From Salinibacter pepae (GTDB taxonomy: Bacteria; Bacteroidota; Rhodothermia; Rhodothermales; Salinibacteraceae), in assembly GCF_947077775.1 (NCBI RefSeq), contig NZ_CAMTTE010000001.1, positions 806,001-870,000 of the forward strand: a stretch of DNA of 64,000 nt, written 5' to 3'. Of this stretch, positions 17,717-26,896 are shown one piece after another. The notes beneath the pieces were generated by a model, which was not told the DNA's origin, ran no database searches, and saw only the letters and a list, made by a program, of their open reading frames with translations. How positions within the stretch are numbered: the stretch's first letter is position 1; each line of letters begins with the position of its first letter. Both the position numbers and the translations under genes were made by a program.

Positions 17717-20080
17717 TTATCCTTTGCCCTCCAGATGCCCAGCTCCAGAAAGGGATCCATCGCCTCCGTGGTCAGCCGGTCTCGGGTCACGTCCAGTTCT
17801 GCTTTGCTCTTCGAGAGCGAACCGCTCGACGCCTTCACGGAGCCGATCGGTGAGGTCGTCCAGGTGACCGGCCGCCTCGGACACTTGGGCAACCCCTGCC
17901 GCCGACTGCTGGGCCGCCGTCGAGATCGACTGCACGCTCCGGGCGATCTGCTCGCTGGTGGTGGACTGCTCTTCGGAGGCCGCCGCGATCTCGTCGGCTT
18001 TCTGCTCAACCCGCTCGATGGAAGAGACAATCTCGCCGAGGGTCTCGCTCGCCTTCTCGGACAGCTCAATTCCGTCCTCCGCGTTCGAACTGCTTCGCCG
18101 CGCCGCCTGGACGGCCTCGTCGATTTCCGACTGCACCTCTCCGATGATGCCTTCGATCTCGGAGGTGGCCGCCTCCGTCTCGCTGGCAAGCGCCCGCACC
18201 TCCTCGGCAACCACGGCAAACCCCTGCCCGGTCTCGGCCCCGGCCTCGTCCCCGCCGGCCCGCGCCGCTTCGATGGCTGCGTTGAGGGCCAACAGGTTGG
18301 TCTGGTCCGCAATCTCGTCAATCGTCTCGACCACCGTGCTGATCTGCTCGCTGGAGTCCTGGAGGCGGCCAATGGTTTCGGCCGTGTCCTGCACGTCGGC
18401 CGCAATCTCTTTGATCTTCGCGGTGGCCTCCGAGACCACGTCTTGCCCGGTTCGGGCCTGGCGGCTGCCGTCCCCGGCCGCCTCGGCAACCGATTGGACG
18501 CTTTTGGCGTTCTCGCCGATCGTCTGGTTGAGCTCCTCAACGGCCGCGGCGACCTCCTCGGACTGGGCGGACTGCTCCTCCGCGCTGGCGGCCATCTGAT
18601 CCGACGACGAGCTGATCTGGCCCGCCGACGAAGCGGTCGCTTCGGCCGCCTCTCTCACCTCTGAGAGAAGCCGGCGAATGCTCCTCACCGCCTGGTTGAA
18701 TTCCTCGAAGAGGCGGTCCATCATGGCCTTTTGGTCGCTGAGATCGCCGTCGCCGTCCTCAAGGCGTGCCTGCACTGTCAGGTCCCCGTCGGCGAACCGG
18801 TTCATCGCGTCCAGCATCGTCTCGATGTTCTCGCTGAGATAGGCACGCTGCTCATTCGCTTTGGCCTTGGCGGCCTTCGCCTCGCGGGCCGCCTCGTGAG
18901 CCGCCTCACTTTTCTCTTCCATCTGGGTCATTGCCTCTTGGATTTGGCGCACCATCGTGTTGAATGAAGCGGCCAGTCGCCCCACCTCATCCTGTGTGTC
19001 GCGCTCCACGTGCACGCTGTAATCCCCGTCCGCGGCAGCATCTGCGGCAGCGGCCAACTCCTGTATCGGGACAATAACCGTCCGCCGCGCCGCCATGTAC
19101 AGGATGCCGGCGATGATGACGAGGACGACACTGCTGAAGAGAAGAATCATCCTCCGTACGCCAGTGAGCTTGGCATTGATGTCACGATTCGGATAGGCGG
19201 CGACAATTGTGAATCCCCACGCTTCGAAGGTTGACCGCCGCACGTTCCACGCTTTTCCTTTGCTGCGCCCCTCTTTACTGGCCCGCCCCTCATTGGCAAG
19301 TGCAGACTGTAGCGTGTTGGGGCTGATGTGCTTTGAGTTGAACATAACCTCTCCTTCCTCGTCCAGCACAGCCAAGAACCCGTTCTCCAAGATGCGGGTC
19401 TCCTGGACAGATGCTTGAAGCGCCGTCATGCCACTCAGCTCATACCCTACGTACCAGATGCCCACCACGTCGCCCTGGGCATCCCGCATCGGTTCGTATC
19501 CCGTCAGGTATTTGTCCCCCAAGATGTCGACCATTCCGTAGTAGGACTCCCCGTCGGTGATGGCCGCGTAGGCGTTGCCGTCCGGATTCAGAACAGTTCC
19601 CACGGCTCGGCTGCCGTCGTCTTTTGTCACGTTGGTGCTAACGCGAACGAACGTGTCGCCGTCGCGCGCAAACAGCGTGGCCGTCCCCCCAAGTTGCTCG
19701 GTAACCTGATCCGGCAGTTGATAGCGGCCCACCTGACTGACACGGCCAAACTGCAGGTCCGGCACCGCTTTCCCCTCAAGCGACGTGCGTCCTCGCAGAG
19801 CAGGGGTGCCGAGTTGCTGGGCCTCGTCTTTTAGGGCCCGTATTCCGCTGCGTACCATCTGCAGGCGGAGCCGGTTGATGGCTTGCATCCGCTCTGTGAA
19901 GCGCGCCGTACTGCTTTTGGCTTTCTCCTGGGCGGCTCGCCGGACGTCGTCGCCGATTCGCATCGAGACGACAACCCCCGCTGCCACCACGCCCAGTCCG
20001 ACCACGAGAATAGTCGGAATCATAAACTTGGCGGCAATACGGGTGGTAGCGGCCGACCAAAGAGCAGTCAGGTATTTCAT
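17717..20080 (-). CDS. methyl-accepting chemotaxis protein with Cache sensor
   Basis: This 787-aa transmembrane chemoreceptor has TM1 at about residues 18-40. A periplasmic Cache_3-Cache_2-type sensor follows (about 45-300; note [41 protein letters not shown]). TM2 is about 310-332, then a HAMP domain, a coiled coil rich in Ala/Lys/Glu, a second HAMP-like segment (about 425-475) and the long MCP signalling hairpin. The hairpin tip is [20 protein letters not shown]. Such proteins control CheA activity; no che genes are nearby. The C-terminal tail is Gly/Arg-rich and lacks a CheR/CheB pentapeptide. The ATG at 20080 directly precedes the TM1 region. Ligand unknown; small organic acids are common for this Cache class. 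Confidence 0.94.
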   Translation of the reverse strand: MKYLTALWSAATTRIAAKFMIPTILVVGLGVVAAGVVVSMRIGDDVRRAAQEKAKSSTARFTERMQAINRLRLQMVRSGIRALKDEAQQLGTPALRGRTSLEGKAVPDLQFGRVSQVGRYQLPDQVTEQLGGTATLFARDGDTFVRVSTNVTKDDGSRAVGTVLNPDGNAYAAITDGESYYGMVDILGDKYLTGYEPMRDAQGDVVGIWYVGYELSGMTALQASVQETRILENGFLAVLDEEGEVMFNSKHISPNTLQSALANEGRASKEGRSKGKAWNVRRSTFEAWGFTIVAAYPNRDINAKLTGVRRMILLFSSVVLVIIAGILYMAARRTVIVPIQELAAAADAAADGDYSVHVERDTQDEVGRLAASFNTMVRQIQEAMTQMEEKSEAAHEAAREAKAAKAKANEQRAYLSENIETMLDAMNRFADGDLTVQARLEDGDGDLSDQKAMMDRLFEEFNQAVRSIRRLLSEVREAAEATASSAGQISSSSDQMAASAEEQSAQSEEVAAAVEELNQTIGENAKSVQSVAEAAGDGSRQARTGQDVVSEATAKIKEIAADVQDTAETIGRLQDSSEQISTVVETIDEIADQTNLLALNAAIEAARAGGDEAGAETGQGFAVVAEEVRALASETEAATSEIEGIIGEVQSEIDEAVQAARRSSSNAEDGIELSEKASETLGEIVSSIERVEQKADEIAAASEEQSTTSEQIARSVQSISTAAQQSAAGVAQVSEAAGHLDDLTDRLREGVERFALEEQSRTGRDPRPADHGGDGSLSGAGHLEGKG

Positions 20081-20655
20081 AACAGAATCCCAGTCCTACG
20101 TCGAATTTTGCATCGAGAGAGAAGCTTTAGCAGACCGTCTGGGGAACCGATCGAACCAACACGAGAGACCAACATGTCGGGCCAGCATGGGGGGAATGCG
20201 CACGTGAAAATACGCACGTACAACAGACCCGCCAAGTGACTCTGCCCTTGAGTTGATCTCGGTCGCGGCCGGGATCGCCGCCTACGGACCGATGCCAGCC
20301 CGCTCCCTTCGGATGGGACCGCAACGGATGGGACCGCAACGGATTGGACCGCAACGGATTGGACCGCAGTTGGTCGTCAACGAACAGGGAGCATTCGGTC
20401 AGATGAGCTTTGAGGTCACGGGTTTTCTCACCGCCCACAGGCCGTCGGGGCGGATCAGTTTAGGGAGCGGGCAACTACTCAATCTTGTGAGCCGGTCGCT
20501 CCGACGGTCATCTCTGCTTTCCAGCCCGCAACTTGGCTTGAGTTATCGGCGCATGTCCGACATCCTTAAGTTCAAAGGGCCGCTCCTTCGGGATGTGGGC
20601 CCGAATATTTGGACCAGTTGGGCGGCTACTTTCGGCTCAGACGCAGCGGTAAGTT
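20081..20655. other. intergenic region with tandem repeats
   Basis: About 575 bp upstream of the chemoreceptor gene without a supported coding sequence. It contains the four-copy 15-bp repeat described separately. Short frames on both strands lack family motifs. Confidence 0.55.
20311..20370. repeat. 15-bp tandem repeat, four copies
   Basis: Four contiguous 15-bp units start at 20311, 20326, 20341 and 20356. Units 1 and 2 are identical (GGATGGGACCGCAAC). Unit 3 differs by one base (GGATTGG...), and unit 4 shares that change plus two at its end. The pattern suggests two rounds of duplication with mutation in between. Confidence 0.95.
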
Positions 20656-21039
20656 GCCGTACTGATTCGGGAATGGCGAGGGGTGGCTCGAGATGTTCGC
20701 GGGGGTGGAAGAGCAGACCGACGAGCGTCAGGGGTGTCGAACCGGGTCGTACGAGCGCGGCGAACGCATCCACCTGAGGCCCTGATCGCCGCCCTGGTGC
20801 AGATGGTAATTCGGGGCTCGGCTACAGCCTGCCTTGAAAGCGATGACACCGACCTTCTATCCTTATCGAGACTCCTTGGAAAATACCAAATTCACTGGCC
20901 ACAAGGGGCGTCGGGGGCCGACAGAGAGCCGAACACGATCGACTTCGTTTGTGAGCGTCTCGTGTGCCTCTGCGCCTCGATCACTGATGAAATGACGGCG
21001 TGGCAGGACGGACATGTGCCCGGCCACCTATTTCCGTGA
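20656..21039 (+). pseudogene. decayed IS256/Mutator-type transposase remnant
   Basis: Three pieces in the order expected for an IS256-family transposase are visible. The first reads LEMFAGVEEQTDERQGCRTG followed by SYERGERIHL, like the family's ER..ERxGYRNG...ER segment. After a frame change and an apparent internal deletion come EALIAALVQMVIRGSAT (like EALV..L.EMVVRGVST) and ITDEMTAWQDGHVPGHLFP, like the segment before the first catalytic Asp. The catalytic core and ends are missing. Similarities are recalled by eye and weaker than for the IS5-like remnant. Confidence 0.45.
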
Positions 21040-21626
21040 ATGCATCCCGGGACGAGAGAAAAGCATGGCAATCGGGCCAAAAGACTACTTTCGCTCGGCG
21101 CGTGCCCCTGGCCCGCAAAAGCACCAGAGCCGCGATCCCGCCCGTATTCTCTCAGCTGCCTGAAGCCGGACGGACCGCTTCTTGAGAACGGCTCGTGCTA
21201 CAGCACAAGAGACATTCAGCCCCCTCAGACCAGCGCCCTCACAAGCAAAAACCTCCGTCGCTCCGCACTCGATTCAAAGCCCGCCAACCGAACGGAGTGG
21301 CTTCAATGATTGGAGGGATGGACCCCGCGTCATTCGTGGAGCGACGGCGGGGGAGATTCTGGCGTTGAAACCGGAATCCACATGTTGCTCGCACGTGGGA
21401 CGACACGTACAAGGGATTGCACGGGCCACTTCGCGCGTTGTCTTCGCACCGGGTGCCTACCGGAGAGCCCACACTTGCGGCCCTCGGCGCGGTGGAAGAG
21501 CCAACGAGGGCACCCTCCCCCGAGGATCAGATCCGTGAGTGCCCCGGGGGCTCCCCCTCGCACCTCCTGCTCTTCTCTTGGTCCCTCGCGACCAGGCCCA
21601 GCCAGTCACGGACGAAGCGACCTCGC
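21040..21626. other. intergenic region without a supported gene
   Basis: About 590 bp downstream of the DeoR gene's stop. No frame here shows recognisable protein features, and no clear terminator hairpin with a T-run was found. It is probably degraded mobile-element DNA continuing from the IS256-like remnant. Confidence 0.5.
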
Positions 21627-22436
21627 TCAAGCAACCACGACGCGTATGTTTTGCTCTGCCAGCCGCTGATCGATGTCATCAGGGGTGGCGTCGGTAATTA
21701 GCACATCGATTGCCTCCGTTTTGCAAATTCGGCAGAGCCCTCGGCGCCCGAACTTCGAAGAGTCCACGACGGCAATGGTTTGGTCGGCGGACTCGATCAT
21801 CAGCTGGTTCAGATGGGCCTCTTGATCATCAGTCGTCGTCAGGCCGTGTCCAAGATCGAGCCCATCTCCGGCAAGGAACAGCTTGCTAAAAGCATGGTCT
21901 CGAAGCATCTGCTCGGCGTACGGCCCCACGACCGAGGCGGATTTGGAGCGAACCGACCCGCCGAGCAACAACACTTCAATCGCAGAAATACCCACGGTCT
22001 CCAACGCGATGTGAATGGAGTTGGTCGAAACGGTCAGGTCTTCGACCTCCCGATTTTTGAGGCCCCGGAGGACCTGAAGGGTCGTCGTTCCTGAATCGAG
22101 GATCACGGTATCCTGATCTGTGACCATTTGAGCGGCCTTCTTCCCGATGCGACGCTTCTCCTCCTTCTGACGCTGGGCCTTCTTCTCGAAGGGGACATCG
22201 TACGCGAAACGATCGGCCGAAAGGGCCCCCCCGTGGGTTCGGATCACGAGGTTCTGATCCTCTAGGAATTGGAGATCCTTTCGGATCGTAACGTCAGAGA
22301 CGTCCAGTTCGTTGCCGAGGTCCTGAACGGATACGTGCCCCTTCTCGTCCAACTGGTCGAGGACATAGCTACGCCGTTCGGCAGGATCAAGAGAGGCCAC
22401 GGGACAAAACAGGTTGCTGAGGTTCGGTTCACGCAA
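21627..22436 (-). CDS. DeoR-family transcriptional regulator (AgaR/GlpR-like)
   Basis: The 269-aa regulator has an N-terminal DeoR winged helix (AERRSYVLDQLDEKGHVSVQ, then DLGNELDVSDVTIRKDLQFL) and a C-terminal DeoR sensor domain. The sensor domain contains ILDSGTTTLQVLRGL, LLLGGSVRSKSASVVGP, LAGDGLDLGHGLTTTDDQEA and VVDSSKFGRRG. Such regulators bind sugar phosphates and usually repress neighbouring catabolic operons. The TTG at 22436 was chosen as start because a CGGAG sequence sits five bases upstream and an in-frame stop directly precedes it. A GTG at 22400 is the alternative. The sugar-phosphate sensor and the AgaR-like site before susC suggest control of the PUL, but insertion remnants and the chemoreceptor gene now separate them. 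Confidence 0.93.
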   Translation of the reverse strand: MREPNLSNLFCPVASLDPAERRSYVLDQLDEKGHVSVQDLGNELDVSDVTIRKDLQFLEDQNLVIRTHGGALSADRFAYDVPFEKKAQRQKEEKRRIGKKAAQMVTDQDTVILDSGTTTLQVLRGLKNREVEDLTVSTNSIHIALETVGISAIEVLLLGGSVRSKSASVVGPYAEQMLRDHAFSKLFLAGDGLDLGHGLTTTDDQEAHLNQLMIESADQTIAVVDSSKFGRRGLCRICKTEAIDVLITDATPDDIDQRLAEQNIRVVVA

Positions 22437-22460
22437 CTAATCTCCGAAGCTTGGTAGGGT

Positions 22461-22868
22461 TCAGAAAATGCAAGGTGATCTGATCCGATGGAAAACCAAA
22501 TCGTGCTGTGGGAACGCGGAAGACCCAGAACCCAACCCGTGCCCCTTGAGACTGCGGGCGCTATCGGGAAGGTGGAGGCGCCGGTGCGGCAGACCGGCGT
22601 TGCCGATGAGCATCAACGCAAGGGAGATGCGCCGGCGCACCGGGTGGCCAACGATGTGCTCGGCCTCGTCGGTCGTGAAGCCGGTGCCGGTGATGATGGA
22701 ACGGGCCTGAAACCGAGCGGCCTCCCTGGAGAGCCCCGTGAGCATGAAGGCCCGGGTGGCAATCCGGGCCACGCGGATCGAGACGGCAACGACCGAAAGC
22801 AGAATCAGGAGCGCAGCCACGGCAGCAATGAGGCGTGACGCCAGTCGCACCGAACGGCCGCAAGGCAC
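22461..22868 (-). pseudogene. truncated, frameshifted TrkA-associated membrane protein
   Basis: The frame encodes a membrane segment (AAVAALLILLSVVAVSIRVA) followed by RAFMLTGLSREAARFQARS, IITGTGFTTDEAEHIV and GHPVRRRISLALMLIGNAG. These resemble the N-terminal membrane part of bacterial proteins carrying C-terminal TrkA-C domains. At about 22,595 homology moves into another frame (TGASTFPIA), so a frameshift is present. The TrkA-C domains and rest of the protein are absent. The remnant lies just upstream of the DeoR gene, and the original function is lost. Confidence 0.65.
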
Positions 22869-22937
22869 TGCGCCTTCGTTTCCCGGGTCGGACGGGCGTT
22901 ACGATCGCCGTTCCGCCTCTACCGAGAATCGGCGACA

Positions 22938-23468
22938 CTACCGTGTGACGGATTGGGGCTGGGGGATGGACGTCCCGGCCTCCGGATGAGGCTTTTTGGT
23001 GGAGCCTCTTTTTTCGTACGCGCCTTGGCCGTCCTCCTCAACCGGCTCCACAATCACAACCCCACGCATCGCCGCCTCGTGCGGCACGCAGAAGTAGCGG
23101 TACCGACCCGGGGTCTCGAAGGTGTACTCGAACGTCGCCTCCGGCTCCAGGTCGCCGGAATGGAACGGCGTCGCGCCGTCCGGGAGACGCATGCTCTCGT
23201 CCACGGTGGCCCTTTCGGGGTCGGCCGTAACCGTATGCACAATCACAGAGGTGTTTTTCCACCGCACCGTCTCTCCGACCTCCACGCGCACCGTGTCCTG
23301 CGTGAACGACAGGGTGTTGGTCATGCCCACGGTCGCGGCCGGCGCCCCGGTGGTCTGGGCGACGACGGGGCCGGCGAGCAGGTTCCCCCCTAGCACCAGA
23401 AGCCCGAAGGCCCAAAGGCAGAGACGCACACATCGAGCAGCACTGGGCGAATAGAACGACACCGACAT
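22938..23468 (-). CDS. secreted cupredoxin (plastocyanin/halocyanin-like)
   Basis: This 176-aa exported blue-copper protein has a signal peptide from ATG 23468 (hydrophobic core AFGLLVLGGNLLAGPVVA). The single cupredoxin domain has VGETVRWKNTSVIVHTV and a C-terminal YFCVPHEAAMRGVV loop. Expected type-1 copper ligands are H78, C127, H130 and probably M134. A Lys/Pro-rich tail of about 30 residues follows the fold. In-frame upstream starts would add an Arg/Pro-rich stretch that is unlikely to be translated. Likely role: periplasmic electron carrier or copper-binding protein. It lies 125 bp after a secreted Cys/His-rich protein gene on the same strand; the two may work together. Confidence 0.9.
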   Translation of the reverse strand: MSVSFYSPSAARCVRLCLWAFGLLVLGGNLLAGPVVAQTTGAPAATVGMTNTLSFTQDTVRVEVGETVRWKNTSVIVHTVTADPERATVDESMRLPDGATPFHSGDLEPEATFEYTFETPGRYRYFCVPHEAAMRGVVIVEPVEEDGQGAYEKRGSTKKPHPEAGTSIPQPQSVTR

Positions 23469-23593
23469 GATGGTCTGGAGAATTGAGCAATAGACATACA
23501 TCGGAATGGGGGGCGGAAGCGGGCCCCGCTTTCCCCGGCCCCACCGGCGGCCGGGACCGGGCCATGCCCTGCGTCTTCCCGGGGCCGACACCG

Positions 23594-24622
23594 TTACTCT
23601 CCGCGCTCGCTGTCGATGTCGAGGTTTTCAAACATCACGTGCCAGAACGGAAGCTCCTTGCCGTTGGGCAGGGTGAAGCCCGTGCTCACGTTGTCGTGCT
23701 CAAACTTGTGCTCCCCCTGCACCGGCATGAACGGAGCGACCATGAGGTGAAAGTGCTTGCGCGTCGGCGTCACCTCGCTGTCCGAGGCAAGCTCGTAGCC
23801 CTCTGTTCGCACGTACTCGGTGAGCATCCCGTGCACGACGCGAGGCTTGTCGACGACCTCCCCGTTTTTGAGAACCGCCCCCATGCCCCAGAAGGCGGCG
23901 TACGTGTATTCGGTGGGCATGAGCGGCGTCCCCACGCCACTGAAGCCGTGCAGCAGGTGGTTGGTCACCACGCCGCCGAACGTCGGGAATTCGGGCCCCG
24001 CCGTGGCGAGCATCTCGCAGCACCGCACCGCGTAGGTGTTGCCCTCCGCGTCTTCCCACGACGCCTTGAACGTAACCTCATCCTCCGTGGTGGCGGCGTC
24101 GGTGGCGGTCACGTCGGCGGCCTTCAGCATCATGGTGCCGTTCGGCATCGCCGTGCTCTTGTTGCCGAAGGGGGTGTTCCGGTCGAGCTGGGTAAACCTG
24201 CCGGTTTCCGTCTCGCGGAAGGGAACCGGCACGCCCGTCATCCCCGGCGTGCCCGTGAAGGCGAGCGGCCTGTCCGGGGTGCCGAACACGTCGTTGTCGA
24301 GCTCGCGCTTGTCCGGCAGGCCGACGAACACGCCGCCGCTATTCTGCTGGACCGTGAAGGAAAGGGGCCCCCCCAGCAGTTCGGGCGGATTTTCGACGCC
24401 TCGGTGGGCCTCCAGGTAGCCGTCGGCCTGGTTCATCTCCTGAAGTTGCATCAGCATCTTCTTCATTTTCTTGTCCTGGGCCCGTGCCGTGCCGGAGACC
24501 GCGAGCACAAGCAGGGCCCCGACCAGCACGGCGATCCCGGCGGAGAGCCCTCGACCAAGGCCTGGTGCCGTGGACAATTGTTGCGACGAAAGGTCAACGA
24601 AAGAACGTGGAATACGAGTCAT
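23594..24622 (-). CDS. secreted protein of unknown function, Cys/His-rich C-terminal half
   Basis: The 342-aa protein from ATG 24622 has a long n-region and a signal core (AGIAVLVGALLVLAVSGTARA) cleaved before QDKK. I do not recognise the family. The mature part begins with a short Met/Gln-rich helix (KKMLMQLQEMNQADG). It then has a vicinal cysteine pair in AVRCCEMLATAG and many histidines: TNHLLHGF, VVHGM, RKHFHLMVAPFMP, HKFEHD and PFWHVMFE. The pattern suggests a metal-binding beta-rich domain, but this is inference. It precedes the cupredoxin gene by 125 bp, which supports a metal or redox role in the periplasm. Confidence 0.8.
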   Translation of the reverse strand: MTRIPRSFVDLSSQQLSTAPGLGRGLSAGIAVLVGALLVLAVSGTARAQDKKMKKMLMQLQEMNQADGYLEAHRGVENPPELLGGPLSFTVQQNSGGVFVGLPDKRELDNDVFGTPDRPLAFTGTPGMTGVPVPFRETETGRFTQLDRNTPFGNKSTAMPNGTMMLKAADVTATDAATTEDEVTFKASWEDAEGNTYAVRCCEMLATAGPEFPTFGGVVTNHLLHGFSGVGTPLMPTEYTYAAFWGMGAVLKNGEVVDKPRVVHGMLTEYVRTEGYELASDSEVTPTRKHFHLMVAPFMPVQGEHKFEHDNVSTGFTLPNGKELPFWHVMFENLDIDSERGE

Positions 24623-25415
24623 GGAAATGGAGGATTGTTGAGTAGGAGATGCGGCAGACAGTGTCTGTAGCGGATCAGAGGAAGAAGAAGCGTCCATCCG
24701 TCTTCTCTCGCCGCTCTGTGTCGGCGTATTGCATTTGCGTTACAATCGATGCGCGGGCATTCACAATCCACTCGGCCGTTTTCTCGTCGAAGAACCGCTC
24801 CCAAGCAGTGGCGCCACACCGCCGCCTTCCGGTCGTCCCGCACAACTCTCTGCCCATTGGGGTTCGCAATACTTCTCTTCTCAACCGCTGCCCGTGTTGC
24901 CCCGGCGACCTTCAGGCCACCCATCGGACCTGCTCCGCCCCTGCAGCTCTCACTTCTCCCTCCTTCCCCCTCTTGACTCCCGCGCCTCTCGGGGATACGC
25001 TCAAGCCGAGTCCCCTGAGGATTGGCCCCTGCACCCAAGCCATCGTCCCGAACGGGCTGCCATTCCATCTTCCGTCGGTCTGTCGGAACGTCAGAAGCAG
25101 TCCGCAGAGGCAGTCCGCCGGCGGATCGCCCTGTTGGTGTGCTTCGTGGACCGCTCAGGACCTGTTTGGCGGATGGATATTCAGCCGAGACACAGCGGGC
25201 AACGTGCATGAGACCAAACGTGCCCTGTAGCGGGGGCCGAGCAGAAGCGAGGGCATGCCTCTGATGCGCTACCGGGCGATGATGCGCTACCGGGCGCGTG
25301 CAGAAGCCGTTCTGCGCTGGGAACGCAGTGACCGAGTAGTGCCTGGGCTGCACGAGATCCGCGACGTCGCAGGCCATAGACAGCCCGCCAAACAGGGTCT
25401 CAACCGGTAATGCTC
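24623..25415. other. intergenic/decayed region without a supported gene
   Basis: About 790 bp. Open frames on both strands translate to Arg/Pro/Ser-rich sequence. One minus-strand stretch near 24,680-24,880 (GATAWERFFDEKTAEWIVNA) looks more protein-like than the rest and may be a remnant of unknown origin. An 18-bp near-duplicate lies at 25,263-25,298. No promoter or RNA was recognised. Confidence 0.45.
25263..25298. repeat. 18-bp imperfect tandem duplication
   Basis: Two adjacent 18-bp units share GATGCGCTACCGGGCG and differ only in the last two bases. They lie in non-coding DNA downstream of the broken ROK kinase. Confidence 0.85.
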
Positions 25416-25903
25416 TCAACGTCGCTCGCCCGCGAGTCCCTGTCCTCCCTCCAGCACGTGCCCGTCGTTCACAATGCCCCCACCAATGCTCGTGCCCACG
25501 GACACCACGACCAAATTGTCGGTGCCGCGGCCCGCCCCGTAGGCCCACCCCCCATGCGTGATGGCGCGCACATCGTTGGCCACCGTCACCGGCAGGTCGA
25601 GGACATCCTCAAGGCACTCCCGCAGCGGGGCCTCTCGCCAGTCGAGGCTCGGGGCCGACCGGACGACGCCCGTTTCCGGGTCGACCCGGCCCGCCCCCCA
25701 ACTCCCGCCACAACGGCACGACGCGACGCCTGTGACAGGCACGAGCGCACACACCGGACAATGTCGTCAACGACGCGGTGCGCTCCGCGATCAGCGTTGA
25801 CGGGGTGTCGGTGTGCAGCACGGACGGATCCATCGGCGTCAACACGAGCGGACTCCACCTTCGTGCCCCCCACGTCGATGCCGAGGGTGGATGCAAAGGA
25901 CAT
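25416..25903 (-). pseudogene. broken ROK-family sugar kinase
   Basis: The 5' part starts at ATG 25903 and encodes the ROK phosphate-binding motif (TLGIDVGGTKVESARV) through RSCLSQASRRAVVAGVG. Homology then moves to a second frame. That frame encodes VDPETGVVRSAPSLDWREAP, LPVTVANDVRAITHGGWAYG, NLVVVSVGTSIGGGIVNDG and HVLEGGQGLAGE before a stop at 25416. A frameshift near 25,700 separates the two parts. The C-terminal half, including the ROK zinc/substrate motif, is missing, so the gene is dead. In life it would have been a glucokinase/N-acetylhexosamine-kinase-type enzyme. Confidence 0.85.
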
Positions 25904-25945
25904 GGGCTCGGAGACGCAGTGGGGGAGGTCGGACGAACGTCGAGC

Positions 25946-26194
25946 CTACGGCCCAGCCGCATCGGACCCGGCACAGTCCCTGAGCACCTCAGGGGCACCG
26001 GCCTCGAGAATCAGGAGTTGGTCCAGGCCGGTTCCTGCCCGCAGCATGACCGATTGCCGGGCGTCTTGCAGACACGGCAGGACCGCCGACTCGGCGAGCC
26101 CGAAGCGGTTGGAAAGCTGCTGAATCGTTCCGATGACCTCGCCGTCTTCCATCTGGGCGCAGCGAACAGAGAGGCGGTCTTGAAGCATGGTCAT
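25946..26194 (-). CDS. small hypothetical protein downstream of sigma factor gene
   Basis: This possible 82-aa protein starts at ATG 26194 and has helical, mildly acidic sequence (MEDGEVIGTIQQLSNRFG, PCLQDARQSVMLRAGTG). A GTG at 26284 abuts the sigma-factor stop and would give 112 residues, but the extra N-terminus is Cys/Pro/Arg-rich. No family is recognised. It lies in the same direction between the sigma factor gene and the broken ROK kinase. It might be an accessory of the sigma factor, but there is no anti-sigma zinc motif or transmembrane helix. Confidence 0.35.
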   Translation of the reverse strand: MTMLQDRLSVRCAQMEDGEVIGTIQQLSNRFGLAESAVLPCLQDARQSVMLRAGTGLDQLLILEAGAPEVLRDCAGSDAAGP

Positions 26195-26284
26195 AACGGT
26201 CTGAAGCACCGATGAGAAGGCACAGGGGCACCGGCTTGAAAATCCTACTCGTGGAGCGCCGCGGGCGGGTGTCGGAAGCCCCAC

Positions 26285-26896
26285 CTACGCAGCCATCTCG
26301 TACGTCTCTCGGTATGCGTCGTCGAAACGGGACTGCAGCGCGTCCCGCAGGGCCCTGCGGGCACGGTGGAGACGAACCCGAACGTTGACTCGCGTTAGGT
26401 CAAGCTGCTCGGCGACTTCTTTTGTCGATCGCTCTTCGAGATCGCGAAGACGAATAATCCGACGATAGGACTCAGACAGCTCTTCCATTGCCTCGTGGAG
26501 AAGGGTGTACTTCTGGGCCGCCTGGGTCTCTTTCAAGGGATTGGAGCCCATAGACTTTTCGGGCGTCGTGCCCGCCTGGACGTGTTCGAGCGTGTCTTCC
26601 TCCAGGTAGCTGTGCCGCTGGTCTTCGCGGTGCTGGCTCAGGGCCACGTTCTTGGCAATGCTGTGGAGCCACGTCGTGACCTTCGAGTCGCCCCGGAAGT
26701 TCGGCAGGCTCCGCAGGGCCTGAAAGAAGGTTTCCTGCACGAGGTCGCGCGCCCGCTCAGAACTGCTGGAATACCGCTGGAGGACGCTGTGGATGTAGTC
26801 GCGGTTGCCGTGGATCCAGCGGCGGACAGCGTCCGGATCGCGATTGCGAAGGGCCTCAAGCTCGTCGTCGGTCAGGGGAGAGGCAGAATCGGGCAT
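26285..26896 (-). CDS. ECF-type RNA polymerase sigma factor
   Basis: The 203-aa sigma70-family factor has region 2 (RWIHGNRDYIHSVLQRYSSS, then ERARDLVQETFFQALRSLPN and TTWLHSIAKNVALSQHRED) and region 4 (EELSESYRRIIRLRDLEERS, then EVAEQLDLTRVNVRVRLHRA). The gene uses ATG 26896; an upstream start would add a His/Cys-rich segment with no sigma homology. It redirects RNA polymerase to a small regulon. The linker between regions 2 and 4 (about 45 residues, Thr/Glu-rich) is of normal length. No recognisable anti-sigma factor gene is adjacent. It is divergent from the MEDS-led signalling cluster, with a 431-bp gap. Confidence 0.92.
   Translation of the reverse strand: MPDSASPLTDDELEALRNRDPDAVRRWIHGNRDYIHSVLQRYSSSSERARDLVQETFFQALRSLPNFRGDSKVTTWLHSIAKNVALSQHREDQRHSYLEEDTLEHVQAGTTPEKSMGSNPLKETQAAQKYTLLHEAMEELSESYRRIIRLRDLEERSTKEVAEQLDLTRVNVRVRLHRARRALRDALQSRFDDAYRETYEMAA

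Noticed and set aside
24649-25230. Plus-strand open frame of 193 codons between the secreted-protein gene and the ROK remnant
   Set aside because: Arg/Ser/Pro-rich, no motifs, and opposed by equally long minus-strand frames. It is most likely chance.
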